Origin: Campanula takesimana | Lineage: Eukaryota; Streptophyta; Magnoliopsida; Asterales; Campanulaceae | Length of the DNA: 64,000 nt | Assembly (NCBI GenBank): GCA_026119855.1 | Contig: JAOWBW010000222.1 | Location: 1,302,001 to 1,366,000, forward strand | Reading direction: 5' to 3' | In this document: positions 20,494 to 30,870 of the stretch, piece by piece | Layout of the letters: each line of letters starts with the position of its first letter | How positions within the stretch are numbered: position 1 is the stretch's first letter | The notes under the pieces: model-generated | Told to the model about the DNA's origin: nothing | Databases searched by the model: none | What the model saw: the letters and a program-made list of their open reading frames with translations, nothing else | Position numbers and translations under genes: made by a program

Positions 20494-22005
20494 TGTAAGT
20501 ACCCCAATCTGAATTAAAACCAAATTAGAGAAGTTCTTAGTACTATTTAAGGATAAACCTGATAGGCTAGGACCTCGCTAGGATAAACCAAAAACCTTAG
20601 GACTGTTCTGGAATAAAAAGTAGAAAGTTCCAGATATCGCCAAGATAAACCGTACGGATGGTTTGGCCCCGAGGAGTCACCAGCCGTACGGATGGTTTAG
20701 GACCTCCAGGTCCCTATAAATTAAATCCCTTGCTAATCATTTTAGGGGGGGGGGGGGTAGTTGAGGATATAAAAACTCTGTCCAAATTACAGTAGAAACA
20801 TAAACACCATAAAACTTGAGTGAAAAAAGAGAGGAAGATAGCTAAAACCAAGATAGGTGAGGCCTCCTTCTCCCCATCTTCTCTCTATCTCATACGTCTT
20901 TTATTATCTTGTTTATATTGTTGCTTATTTACATTTTTATCTCTTTTACATTCAAAAGCCTTTACATTTATGTAACCTTATCAATTGGAACCAAGTCATG
21001 AGGTGATTCCATGATGCCCTCATGCTTTATGTGTGATTAAGGGTTGAAATCAAAGAATGATCATGACTTGTTATGTTTATGTCATTTACATTCTTGCCTT
21101 TACTTTCATGTATTTACTTTTGGTTTGGTGATCCATTGCACATATGGAGAGATCCATGTACATTTATCTTGTATTTGTTTATCTTTGGCCATGATAATCA
21201 TGTTTGGATGGTAAAGTTTCAATCTTTATCATCCAAACATTGATTTAGCCTTAAAAATATCACCTTTGGATGGTAAAGACTCAATCTTTATCCATCAAAA
21301 GGTTGATTTTGTTGTCCCAAAGGTTTAATCTTGGATGAATCATCCATTTGGATGTTAAAGTTTCAATCTTTACCCATACAAATGGTTGTTTTGGCTCAAA
21401 ATCCATGTTCATCAACCTTCTTCAAATTTCTCCAATGATTGCCTTGATCATCTCCAAAACCCTTGTTTTTGGCATCCAAATTGATGATCAAGAGCAAGGA
21501 ATGTTGTTATCCATATTTATGTATCATACAATAAACTGAAAAGGTCACATTTATGTCCAGTTTCAGCAGACTGCTCTATTTCTGCTTGAAACTGGACTGT
21601 TTCTGATAAATCTGTAAAACCCCAGGACGACCCTAACCATCCGTACGGATGGTTTGTCCAGGGGATGTTTCTTCTGTTTAAACCTGATTTTGTCAAGATC
21701 ATTACAAATAAACCCCTTTTCTGTTAATTTTCCAACAGTTTCTATTAAAAAGGCAGTTTCTCCCATTTTTAAAATACACACACTCACACTTGCACATTTT
21801 GGTCAACAAACATAGGGAGACCTGGATTTCTGGGGCGGATTGGGTGAACTATATTCTTCCCAAGACGTAACCTGACCTCCGAACTCATTTTCTCTAACCA
21901 TTTTCGTTAAATTGGGTTTAAAATTAATTTAACGTGGCGACTCTGTTAACTTGTAAAATAAAGTTCCGTGTTTGATCCCTCGCGCTTCCACGCAGGTATC
22001 TTACA
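20494..22005 (+). mobile_element. A3: solo LTR of family A with 5-bp target duplication
   Basis: It runs from TGTAAGTACCCC to GTATCTTACA (1512 bp), with CTACC on both sides (20489-20493 and 22006-22010). No internal region is attached, so it is a solo LTR left by LTR-LTR recombination. The doublet of cgtacgg palindromes (20649 and 20683) precedes tataaa at 20715-20720. It is more diverged from A1 and A2 than they are from each other in its 3' part. Confidence 0.92.
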
Positions 22006-22539
22006 CTACCCTACATGCCTCAGGTCGATCTGTTCCCACCACCCTCCTCCGATGATTCTCTCTTCCGACGACGCCGACCCAGCAGATCTAGTCAATCTCT
22101 CTCTCCCCCTAGTGCGAACCCTCTGCTCCGTCCACTTTCTTCCATGCCGGCAACTCTAATCCAGTCTCACCCTAGCTGATCTTGCAGCTGCAGCACAGAT
22201 CCAGCAGATCCAGTCTATTTCTCTCTCCCCCTAGTGCGCATGACAGGAACAAGATTAATACATTTTGCTTGATGTTAATTTATTGTTGAAAGTGTTATAT
22301 TTTATGTTTCTGGCTTAGATTCTAGTTGCTACATTTGGTTTAAATCTCAAAAAAAAAATGTGTGTTACATGTGAGTTTGCGTTCAATTTTGTGATTGAGT
22401 ATAAATTTTGTTCAAAATATATGGTTTGCTCAGTTCACAGTTTTTTTTTTTAACAACTATGAAGTTGCTTTGATTTGGTTTGTTAAGTTTACGTTTATTT
22501 CTTGGAATAAATGTGAATTTGTTTTTGAAATTTGATATT
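22006..22539. other. Non-coding target flank right of the solo LTR
   Basis: The C-rich, exon-like leader continues to about 22240, including two ctctctccccctagtgcg blocks. It then becomes AT-rich. No gene can be supported. Confidence 0.4.
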
Positions 22540-22946
22540 GAACAACTGTAAACTTGTTCCTGGAACTTATTCTTGGAACAACTGTGAACGTGTTCTGGAA
22601 CTTATTCTTGGAACAACTGTGAACGTGTTCTTGGAATAATTGTAAAATGTTCTTGGAACCTGTATTGGAACAACTGCAAACTTGTTCTTTGAAAAAAATG
22701 TGCACTTGTTCTTGAAACAACTGTGAACTTACTGATTAGTTCACAGTTGTTTGATCGCCGAAGTCGTTCACAGTTGTTTGGTCTCCGAAGTCAATCGTGT
22801 TTTTAGTATTTTAGTTGACAACTGTAAACTTACTGATTAGTTCACAGTTGTTTGGTCGACGAAGTTGATCATGTTCTTAGTAGCTTAGTTGACAACTGTG
22901 AACTTACTAATTAGTTCACAGTTGTTTGGTCGCCGAAGTCAATCGT
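22540..22946 (+). repeat. Minisatellite with cttggaacaactgtgaac and gttcacagttgttt units
   Basis: The first part (to about 22730) has units of about 33 bp containing gttcttggaacaactgtgaac. The second part has units of 75-108 bp with ttagttcacagttgtttggtcgccgaag. The shared aactgtgaac core appears in both orientations. The array is cut by the B2 LTR at 22947. Confidence 0.85.
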
Positions 22947-23910
22947 TGTAGATACCCCGGGAGGGCATGGCTTGGCTAGAGCACGTGAGCTATTCCTATG
23001 GTGTCTATTTGTGTTTTAGAGTCGCCACCTATGTTTTAGAGGAACATAAGAAAAACCTAATGATAGCCTAAGTTTGATTATGAAAACAGATATTCTTGTT
23101 TGGAGGTTCGGAGGTTAGGTTACGAGATGGGAAGTAATTAAACACCCACCTCGCCCAACTAATGTTGGTCTTGCTTGATCAAAGTCTACATAAATAAAAT
23201 GATGTTCTTCCTATTTTTTACTATAATAAAAGGGGGTTTACAAGGGGTGTTTGAAATATAGGGAGATAACTCCTTGACTAGCTTCAATGAAGTGAAGTAG
23301 TCTCCAGTGTCATGTCCCAAAATGTTTGGGTGATTGCACGTTGATTAAAGTAAAAGAGAGAAGAGATGAAGTAGAGAAGAAAAGGAAGAAAATGAACTTT
23401 TACCTATGTTTCGAAGAACTTCAAACACTTCTTTGTGAAATACTTTGGAAAACACCTTGGGAATGATTTCGGTATAGTTTTCGTAGAGAATATTTTTGGT
23501 CCTTGAAAATGGTGGAAAAGGGATGTTTTTATAGGTAAAAAATGTATGTTTTTTGTGCCAAAAGTCAGTCATCAAGAAGTCTTTCCCGGGCAAAATCATG
23601 TAAGATGAGCAAGGGAGAGATTCTTAGACAGAAATCTGTAACTGACGCCCAGAGGCGCGCGCTTCCTACCTTGGGGGCGGAAGTCGCGCGCGTCTGGCTC
23701 CTATGGTCAGAGGCACGCGACTCAGAGATGGATTTTTTGACATAATAGACTAGAAAGTCAGCCTTGTTATTCAGTTTAGTCCCTGGACTTAACGAAGTCA
23801 GTCAGGAACTTAACAGAAGTAACAGAAACTCACGAGAAACACTTAAAATAGGGAGAAACACAAAATCAAATGTGAAATCGGGGTGAGCGGTCCAAGGCGG
23901 GGTGTCTACA
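22947..23910 (-). mobile_element. 3' LTR of B2
   Basis: On the minus strand it reads TGTAGACACCCCGCC to TATCTACA, 964 bp, with the polypurine tract gtcgaggggctc just outside (23911-23922). It carries the CpG-rich elements (about 23650-23720) and the gtggcgactct motif 81 bp from its end (23018-23028). Confidence 0.93.
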
Positions 23911-24135
23911 GAGCCCCTCGACGATGTGGATTGCAAAGCAAAACGCGTCGATGAAAGAACAAAACATCCGCCGAGGACATCACCAGGAAAAAAGGCAAAG
24001 ACTCGATGAAAACAAGAATCTTGAAATTACAAGAGATAGAAGTGCGCTCCCTGTGTGAGCGACTTTTGTTGATAGGAGGGGTGCGATGATAGAAATTGGC
24101 CCTCCGTGGCCAAAATTTAGAGTCCGTATAGAGGA

Positions 24136-24620
24136 CTGAAGGGACTCGAGAGTCTGCCTGCCTGTTGATTTAGAGGGACTCGAGAGTCTGTCTGGTGATT
24201 TAGAGGGACTCGAAAGTCTGCCTGCTAATGTAGAGGGACTCGAGAGTCTACCTGCTGATGTAGAGGGACTCGAAAGTCTGCCTGCTGATGTAAAGGGACT
24301 CGAGAGTCTGCCTGCTGATGTAGAGGGACTCAAAAGTCTGCCTGCTGATGTAGAGGGACTCGAAGGTCTGCCTGTTGATGTAGAGGGACTCAAAAGTCTG
24401 CCTGCTGATGTAGAGGGACTCGAAAGTCTGCCTGTCGATGTAGAGGGACTCGAAAGTCTGCCTGTTGATGTAGAGATACTCGAAAGTCTGCCTGCTGATG
24501 TAGAAGGACTCGAAAGTCTGCCTGTCGATGTAGAGGGACTCGAAAGTCTGCCTGCTGATGTAGAAGGACTCGAAGGTCTGCCTGTTGATGTAGAGGGACT
24601 CGAAAGTCTGTATGCTGCTT
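24136..24620 (+). repeat. Tandem array of B2: 30-bp unit tagagggactcgaaagtctg
   Basis: About 16 units of exactly 30 bp, with no length change over most of the array. It occupies the slot between antisense gene and LTR that holds an unrelated repeat in B1 and B3. The 260-codon minus-strand frame with a ten-residue repeat is made by the unit length and is not regarded as a gene. Confidence 0.95.
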
Positions 24621-25189
24621 GGAATCGCACTTGCAGTTTACTTTTGCGGGGTGCGGGCACAGTTAACCGCAGACCAGGGAAAACGTTGAGATTGACCTCG
24701 ACTTTTGTAACCGTCAGATTTAATGATGTCCGTTGCAGAACTTCGTGCTTGAAACGCCCCAAAGTGGAGCTGAAAACTCAGATGGGAGTTGGAGGAACAT
24801 TGATGTGATGTATTTATTCCTGTATGGGAACTTGCACCTGGGCCTGACTGGATATGAGAGGCGCGCACGTTTGGCAGTTGTTGTGAGACGCACCCGCGTT
24901 CCAGGTGTAACGCGCGCGCGTTTTCCTCTCAAAAAAGAATATAGAATAAGTGGTTCGCATCCAACTTTTAATGGGAGTTTCTATCTTACTTTGATTCAGA
25001 CATGCCTTAGGGGCGAACCAAATTAACGCGTGCCCAACTGTATGTTCGAGGGTAGAGATTGTTGTGGCTTTGATGAAGAATTTTGGGCCTGTTGATTTTG
25101 GGAGTGTTCGGACCTTTGTTCCTGCATGATTTCTTCTCTTGATACGGGCTGGTTAAGGCATTCCTGAGGTGGGAGGCGGGCGCCTCAAT

Positions 25190-25306
25190 TGATGGTTTTG
25201 AGACGCGCGCGCTTCCTAAGTGGGTGGCGGGAGGCGCGCGCTTCTGGGGAGCGAATTTCGGGGCTTGACATTTTCTGGCCAAAAGATCCTCAACAACTAT
25301 AATATC
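25190..25306 (+). promoter_or_regulatory. Putative promoter of the B2 antisense gene
   Basis: CpG-rich blocks (gacgcgcgcgcttcc and ggaggcgcgcgcttctg) lie at about 25202-25246. CTATAATATC follows at 25297-25306, 71 bp before the ATG at 25377. Confidence 0.5.
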
Positions 25307-25376
25307 AGCCTCTGTTCGAACACATTCTTCCAACAACTCTTTTCTTGCTCAATTTTGCTTGCAATCCACACTTTCC

Positions 25377-26774
25377 ATGGCCTTCAATTCTTTTGCTCGA
25401 CACCAAGGTTGTCGGTGAGTATGAGAAGGATTTATCAACTTTTGTTTACTCTTTCAAAACCCACCCCAAGAAGGCTTTTGTGAAGTATTTTGGGTTCCAA
25501 ATTCTTTTCACGCTTCAGACCTTAAAGCCGGATTGGGACTTTTTGAAGGCCGCTGCAGCCTTTTGGGATTGTGACAGTCACACTTTCAATTTTTCGGCGA
25601 ATGAAATGGTACCAACCGTTGATGATTTTGGTGCCATTCTCGGTATGCCGTTGGCGGGTCATATTTCCGTCCCCAAATACCATAGAGGTGTGATCGATTC
25701 TTGGTCTGACTTGCTGAACCTCCCTATCGGAGATGTGAAGAAGATGTTGCATGGTACCGTGGTAGATATGACCGAGCTGCCGATGTTTTTCAGCTTGCAT
25801 TCGGAGGACATGGCGGTCCAGTCTCTCAAGAGGAATGCCATGGCAACTTGTCTTTTCAGCGAGGTTCTTTTTGTGACCCCATTCGGGACGATGGATGCGC
25901 AGTTGGCTGAGATTATCTTGCAGGCCAAGGAGCAACAATTTAGTATAATCCCTCTTATAGTGGGGGAGACCCTGCACGGCCTTGATGAGTTGCATCGAAC
26001 GGGTGAGATGTGTGGGGGAGCCCCTTGCTTCTGACCATATGGCTCCGGGAACATTTCAGGGTTTATTCTTCGGAGGGTGACTTGTCTCCTTTTGCTGTTC
26101 ACAGGAGAAAATTGCTGATTCGGGATTTGTTTAAAGACGGTTGGAAGAAGTTCTTTGCATCTCGGGTATCGGCTGACATTGAGTGGTGTCCTCCCTCTTG
26201 GGGTCTTCGTCCTTTTGTGGAGTGGACTTTGGGTTTTGGACATGTGGTCCTTCCTGGCCTTAGGGATTCTTCATTTTATCAGCCGGAGCGGGTTCTAAGG
26301 CAGTTCGGACATCAACAGATAATTCCCTTCCCTAGGAGTGGGGTGCTTCGTCCTGTCTCGTATATGGGCTCGGACTTTTCGAGAGAGCTCTAATTGGCTT
26401 GGGGCGGTGACCGTCATCGGTGGGCTTCCGTCTCTACTCATCGGGGTAGTATTTTTATTCCCGAGAGTTACTTGGACTATTTCTTTAGCACCCTCTGCCG
26501 TAGCATCACCTGGGTAGACACTCTTCAGGCTGAGCTATTGGGAAAGGATTTTGAGTCTAGCAGTGCTTTAAGGTATAAGGAAGCTGCTGCTGATTCGAGT
26601 AACATTTTAGTCAACCCTTTTGGAACTCCCTTGGATGACTTTTATGCTCGGAGGCGCTCTGTTGCGCAGAAGGTTTCGGTCCGTCTTAGCGTTTCTAGAC
26701 CTCCCAATAAGAGTAGGATTGAGAGTCGTTCGGGTGGCCCTTCGAAAGCTAAGAGAAAATTAGATTTTTCCTAG
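25377..26774 (+). pseudogene. Antisense DUF7745-like gene of B2 (broken)
   Basis: This is the same gene as 3543-4937, with the same start (MAFNSF), the MVPTVDDFGAILGMPL signature and the same C-terminal SKAKRKLDF. It is broken by a one-base loss around codon 8 (near 25400), a frameshift near 26012 after EMCGG, and an in-frame TAA at 26391-26393 where the intact copy has glutamine. It runs antisense to B2 pol. It is very similar to the intact copy, so the breaks look recent. Confidence 0.88.
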
Positions 26775-26879
26775 TACCCCAAGATTGCAATTAATAGACC
26801 ACTTGTTAGGATTTAATGTTTTCATTGTCTTTTATTGCTCAACATATCCGTTGTAATGATCAAAATAATTCAAGAGATT

Positions 26880-26885
26880 AATAAG
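26880..26885 (+). terminator. Poly(A)-like signal AATAAG of the B2 antisense gene
   Basis: It lies 106 bases after the stop codon and matches in position the AATAAA sites of the other two copies. Confidence 0.35.
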
Positions 26886-26930
26886 AATTGCATTTTGTTA
26901 TGACATGATTGAGTAAAAATTTATGTTTTA

Positions 26931-26989
26931 GACCGCACCTGAAGGTTGCCTACGTTCCTCTCGTAGAGAGGCTCAGGTCTCCGTAGTTC
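26931..26989 (-). other. Nested stem-loop motif (B2 copy)
   Basis: Outer CTACG/CGTAG and inner CCTCTC-gta-GAGAGG, as in B1. In element direction it lies after the hairpin pair, with A2 inserted between them. Confidence 0.65.
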
Positions 26990-27031
26990 AAACAAATGAA
27001 GACCATTTTTTTTTTTTTGTGTGTGCACCCT

Positions 27032-28560
27032 TGTAAGTACCCCAATCTGAAATCGACCTAGTTTAGAGGAATTCTTGGTACCATTTAGAGATAAACCAAT
27101 AGGCCAGGACCTCACTAGGATAAACCTGATATTCCAGGACTGAGCTGGAATTAAACTCGGAAAAATCCAGAAACTCACCAAGTCGAGTCGTACGGATGGT
27201 TTGGGCACATGAGGTCCCTAGCCGTACGGCTACTTTGGGCACCCTCATAAATTGAACCCCATGCTGATCATTTCAGGGGGAGAAACAACATAAGAATGAT
27301 TACTCTGTCAAAATCACTGCAGTAGTGTGAGAGAAGAGTGAAACAAAGAGTGAAAGAGAGAAAGGAAGATTGGCTAAACCAAAATAGGTAAAGCCACCTT
27401 CTCCCCCTCCCTTCTCTTCATCTATAACTCTATTTTCTCCTTAATCTTTGTTTAAGTTTATGTTAATCTTTATATTACTTGCAAGACTTGTCCATTCAAG
27501 CAACTTTACATTACTTGTAAGACTTGTCCATTCAAGCAACTTTACATTTATGCAAGACTTGTCCATTCAAGCAAATATACATATATCACTCTATATTTCT
27601 CTTGTCCAAGCCATGAGATGATCCAAGGTGCCCTCCATGCCTTGTGTGGAAGAGGTTCAAACCTAGATTATCATGGCTTGTTGATTGTCATTTACATTAT
27701 TGTCTAGTTAAAATGATGCTTTTGTTGGCAATAATGACTATTTGGATGATAAAGCCTCCATCTTTATCATCCAACATTGATCTAGCTCTAAAGTCCCCTT
27801 TGGGGTTACAAAGATTCAATCTTTATGTGTTAATTTGATTCCTTAAATGTTAATAAGTCATAAAAATGCCATCTTGGTGATAAAGTTTCAATCTTTAATC
27901 ACCAAATGGTTAATTTTGGCCCAAAGGGCATGTTTATCAACTTCTCTCAATTTTCTCCAAAGATTGCTTATGATCACACCCAAATACTTGTTTTGGGGAC
28001 CAAGTGATGATCATTTAGCATAGGAATGTTGTATTTAAACTTATAAAATGCTTTAAACAAACTTGAATCAAAACAGTTCTGTCTAGTTTCAACAGAATGT
28101 TCTGTTTCTGCTCTGAAACTGGACTGTTCTTGACTGAACTGTAAAATCCCAGGAAACTGCCTGTCCATCCGTACGGCTATGATGGGAACAGGGGGCAAAA
28201 TGTCTGTTTTGCCCTCTGATCCCTATTTTCTTAATAAACAGACCCTTTTAGTTAAGTTTTTCCAAACAAAACCAATAACAGAAACTTTTTCGTTAAATAC
28301 ACACACACACATGCACATTTTCAAACTAACAAGGGAGACTCGGTTTTTCCGAGGCACTTTGGGTGAACCGCAAATATGTTCTTCCTAAAGTGTAACATGA
28401 CCTCCGAACTCACCTTCTCTAACCATTTTCATTTGTTTGGTTTAAAATTAACAAATGTGGCGACTCCGTTTCTTTTTTTCGTTAGGAAAGTTACCCGTGT
28501 TTGGCATTTCTTCCTCGTGCGAACTTTGCTTGTTTCACCCCGAGGGACGGGATCCTTACA
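27032..28560 (+). mobile_element. 5' LTR of A2
   Basis: It is TGTAAG...CTTACA, 1529 bp. It carries the paired palindromes (27187-27195 and 27221-27229, 34 bp apart). Eight bases are missing at the TATA position compared with the 3' LTR: ctcataaattg here against ctcggcctctataaattg. Three copies of a 36-bp gcaagacttgtccattcaag repeat lie at about 27476-27590. A gtggcgactccg motif is at 28457-28468. Confidence 0.93.
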
Positions 28561-28578
28561 GTGGCGACTCCGATGGGT
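28561..28578 (+). other. Primer binding site of A2
   Basis: tggcgactccgatggg begins one base after the LTR. It ends in the TGG expected opposite a tRNA CCA end and fits, from memory, the 3' end of a tRNA-Arg, the primer reported for Ogre/Tat-type elements. The tRNA identity was not checked. Confidence 0.6.
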
Positions 28579-30134
28579 AGATAAAGTGCTTATTAACTTC
28601 TCTTTAGAAGCTTTGGAGGCACTTTTGTGTGGGTCAAACTCCCGTTTCTGTTAGTTAACTTTGTGCATATTTGTGTGTGTTTGTTGTTTCTGTTTGAACT
28701 GTTTTGAGTGCATACATTCTGGAAATGCAATGAACTGGAGCATGATGATCAGAAGTTGGAGAAACTGAGAAAAAAATCTCAACCCTCTTGGTCTAGCTGT
28801 ACGGCTACTTTGGTAAAGGGCTAGAATGTTGCAAATTAACAATTTTGTGCAGGGCAGCAACATTCTGAATTGCCTTCTGCTTCTGCTTGTCCAGGTTCCA
28901 AATTTACAGCCTTACTTGTGCACATTACCTTTTTTCTTTTGGCCAAAACTTGGTTTTTAAGACTCGGTTATGCATGATATTTTGTCAATAAAAAATGATT
29001 TCCAAAATCTCATTGTGCATAACCCCCTTTTGTAAAAATTTCTTGACTCTTCGTGTTGTGCACAACTTGCTTTGTACAAATGGTTTCAATGTAAAGATTG
29101 TTCTTTTGGCAAAATGTTTGATTCGAAATTTTTTGGTTGTGCACAACTTGGTACATATACAAGTTTTGGTCTTTGTTGGTATTCTTTGACTTATTGTGTA
29201 TAAATTGCTTGCTCCATGCTTGTTCATACTTGTTCATATCTTGCTTATGCCATGCTCATCATGTTGAAAAACAAAATAAAAATCTCTATTTTGACTCAAA
29301 AAGGGAATATAGAATTGACTTCACACAACGCGCACTTGGCCTTGCACATTCCAAATACCCTTTAAACCCGGGATGGATGCCAGATGCAGCTCGATTGGCG
29401 CTCTTGTTCCCTTCGAGCGCGCACGGGTCCATTCCACCTCCCCTTCCGAGCCGAGTCAACCACATATGTCTGTGACACACAAATACCATGACTTTGGTTG
29501 GTTTTTGGTCTAGTTCACGCTGCCATTATCTTTAAGCATGTGTCCAAAGTCAATTGTGGCCAAGTTAATGCCCGGGTTATGACTCTTTGATGTAATTCAA
29601 GCGTGGCCTAACCCACCTCTAACTCGTGTGTTAATGACGGCTACAATTAACAAAGGTCATGTGCTAAAGATAGGGTGACACCGTGTTGTTAAGCCCTAAT
29701 GAATGGGCCATTTTAATCATCCTTAAGCTCAAGGATAAGATCTAAGAGCCCTCATCGAAGATGAGGTTATATCAGAAGTCCCTAAAGTCCCTAAGATGAA
29801 TCTTGATCTTAACTGGGGCTTAATCATGATGGGAATGGCTCATGTATTGGGGACCTTGCGATGCACTAGACCCTAGGTTCATCTCTTTTGGTCGGTGGAA
29901 GCTGCTTGCCTTATAGGACCCTCGCCCGGGACAATCCATCCTTGGGAGTGATGGCCTCCACTGATCCAGGGCTTAGAATAGTTGCGAAAAGGAAGAGAAA
30001 TCTTTTCCAACCATCTAGGAATAAATATGAGTCTTAATTAAACCTGAATGAATAAATAATTTCGCATTGCATGAGTTTGCTCCATTTTGTGCTTCTTGTC
30101 TTCGACGCATCGCATTCGTGCGTTAACAAGTGTC
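28579..30134 (+). other. A2 leader region, non-coding
   Basis: No protein-like frame is seen. It contains a further cgtacggctactttgg-like block (about 28795-28812) and a run of T-rich and C-rich stretches. In an autonomous element gag would be expected in this zone. Confidence 0.6.
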
Positions 30135-30525
30135 ATCTTGTTAAGTCTTTGGACGGATCCCCGTTATCCTCCAAGACTTCCATTAAGTGATTTTGTTAAG
30201 TCTTTGGAAGGATCCCCGTTATCCTCCAAGACTTCCATTAAGTGATTTTGTTAAGTCTTTGGACGGATCCCCGTTATCCTCTAAGGCTTCCTTTGAGTGA
30301 TTTTGTTAAGTCTTTGGACGGATCCCCGTTATCCTCCAAGACTTCGATTAAGTGATTTTGTTAAGTCTTTGGACGGATCCCCGTTATCCTCCAAGACTTC
30401 CATTAAGTGATTTCGTTAAGTCTTTGGACGGATCTCCGTTATCCTCCAAGACTTCCACTAAGTGATTTCGTTAAAGTTTTTGGACGGATCCCCGTTATCC
30501 TCCGAGACTCCCGTCGTGATCCCCG
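30135..30525 (+). repeat. A2 array: 55-59-bp unit gttaagtctttggacggatc
   Basis: About seven units of gttaagtctttggacggatccccgttatcctccaagacttcc... occur here, and a single extra unit lies at 30917-30955. Confidence 0.9.
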
Positions 30526-30870
30526 TCGTGATCCTCGTTGTGATCCCGTTGTGATCCTCATCGGAACCTTAGGCATGGTCCCTAGTTCCCCGTTGAGATT
30601 CCCGTCGGAACCTTAGGCTTAGTCCCTAGTTCCCCGTTGTGATCCTTGTGGAGATTCCCGTTGGAACCTTAGGCATAGTCCCTAGTTCCCCATTGTGATC
30701 CTCGTTGAGATTCCCGTCGGAACCTTAGGCATAGTCCCTAGTTCCCCGTTGTGATCCTCGTTGATATTCCCATTGGAACCTTAGGCATAGTCCCTAGTTC
30801 CCCGTTGTGATTCCCGTCGAGATTCCCGCTAAGTTTCCCTTTGAAAATTTGAGGACCCCTAGGTGTTGTC
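30525..30870 (+). repeat. A2 array: about 60-bp unit ccttaggcatagtccctag
   Basis: About five units repeat gttccccgttgtgatcctcgttgagattcccg, each with the ccttaggcatagtcc block. Confidence 0.85.

Noticed and set aside
24136..24620. Regular 30-bp repeats that look CRISPR-like at first sight
   Set aside because: The units are directly adjacent without unique spacers and lie inside a plant retrotransposon. The same holds for all other arrays here.
23980..24762. 260-codon minus-strand frame with a ten-residue Ser/Pro/Thr repeat
   Set aside because: It is created by a 30-bp DNA repeat whose length is a multiple of three. It has no start context and no counterpart in B1 or B3.
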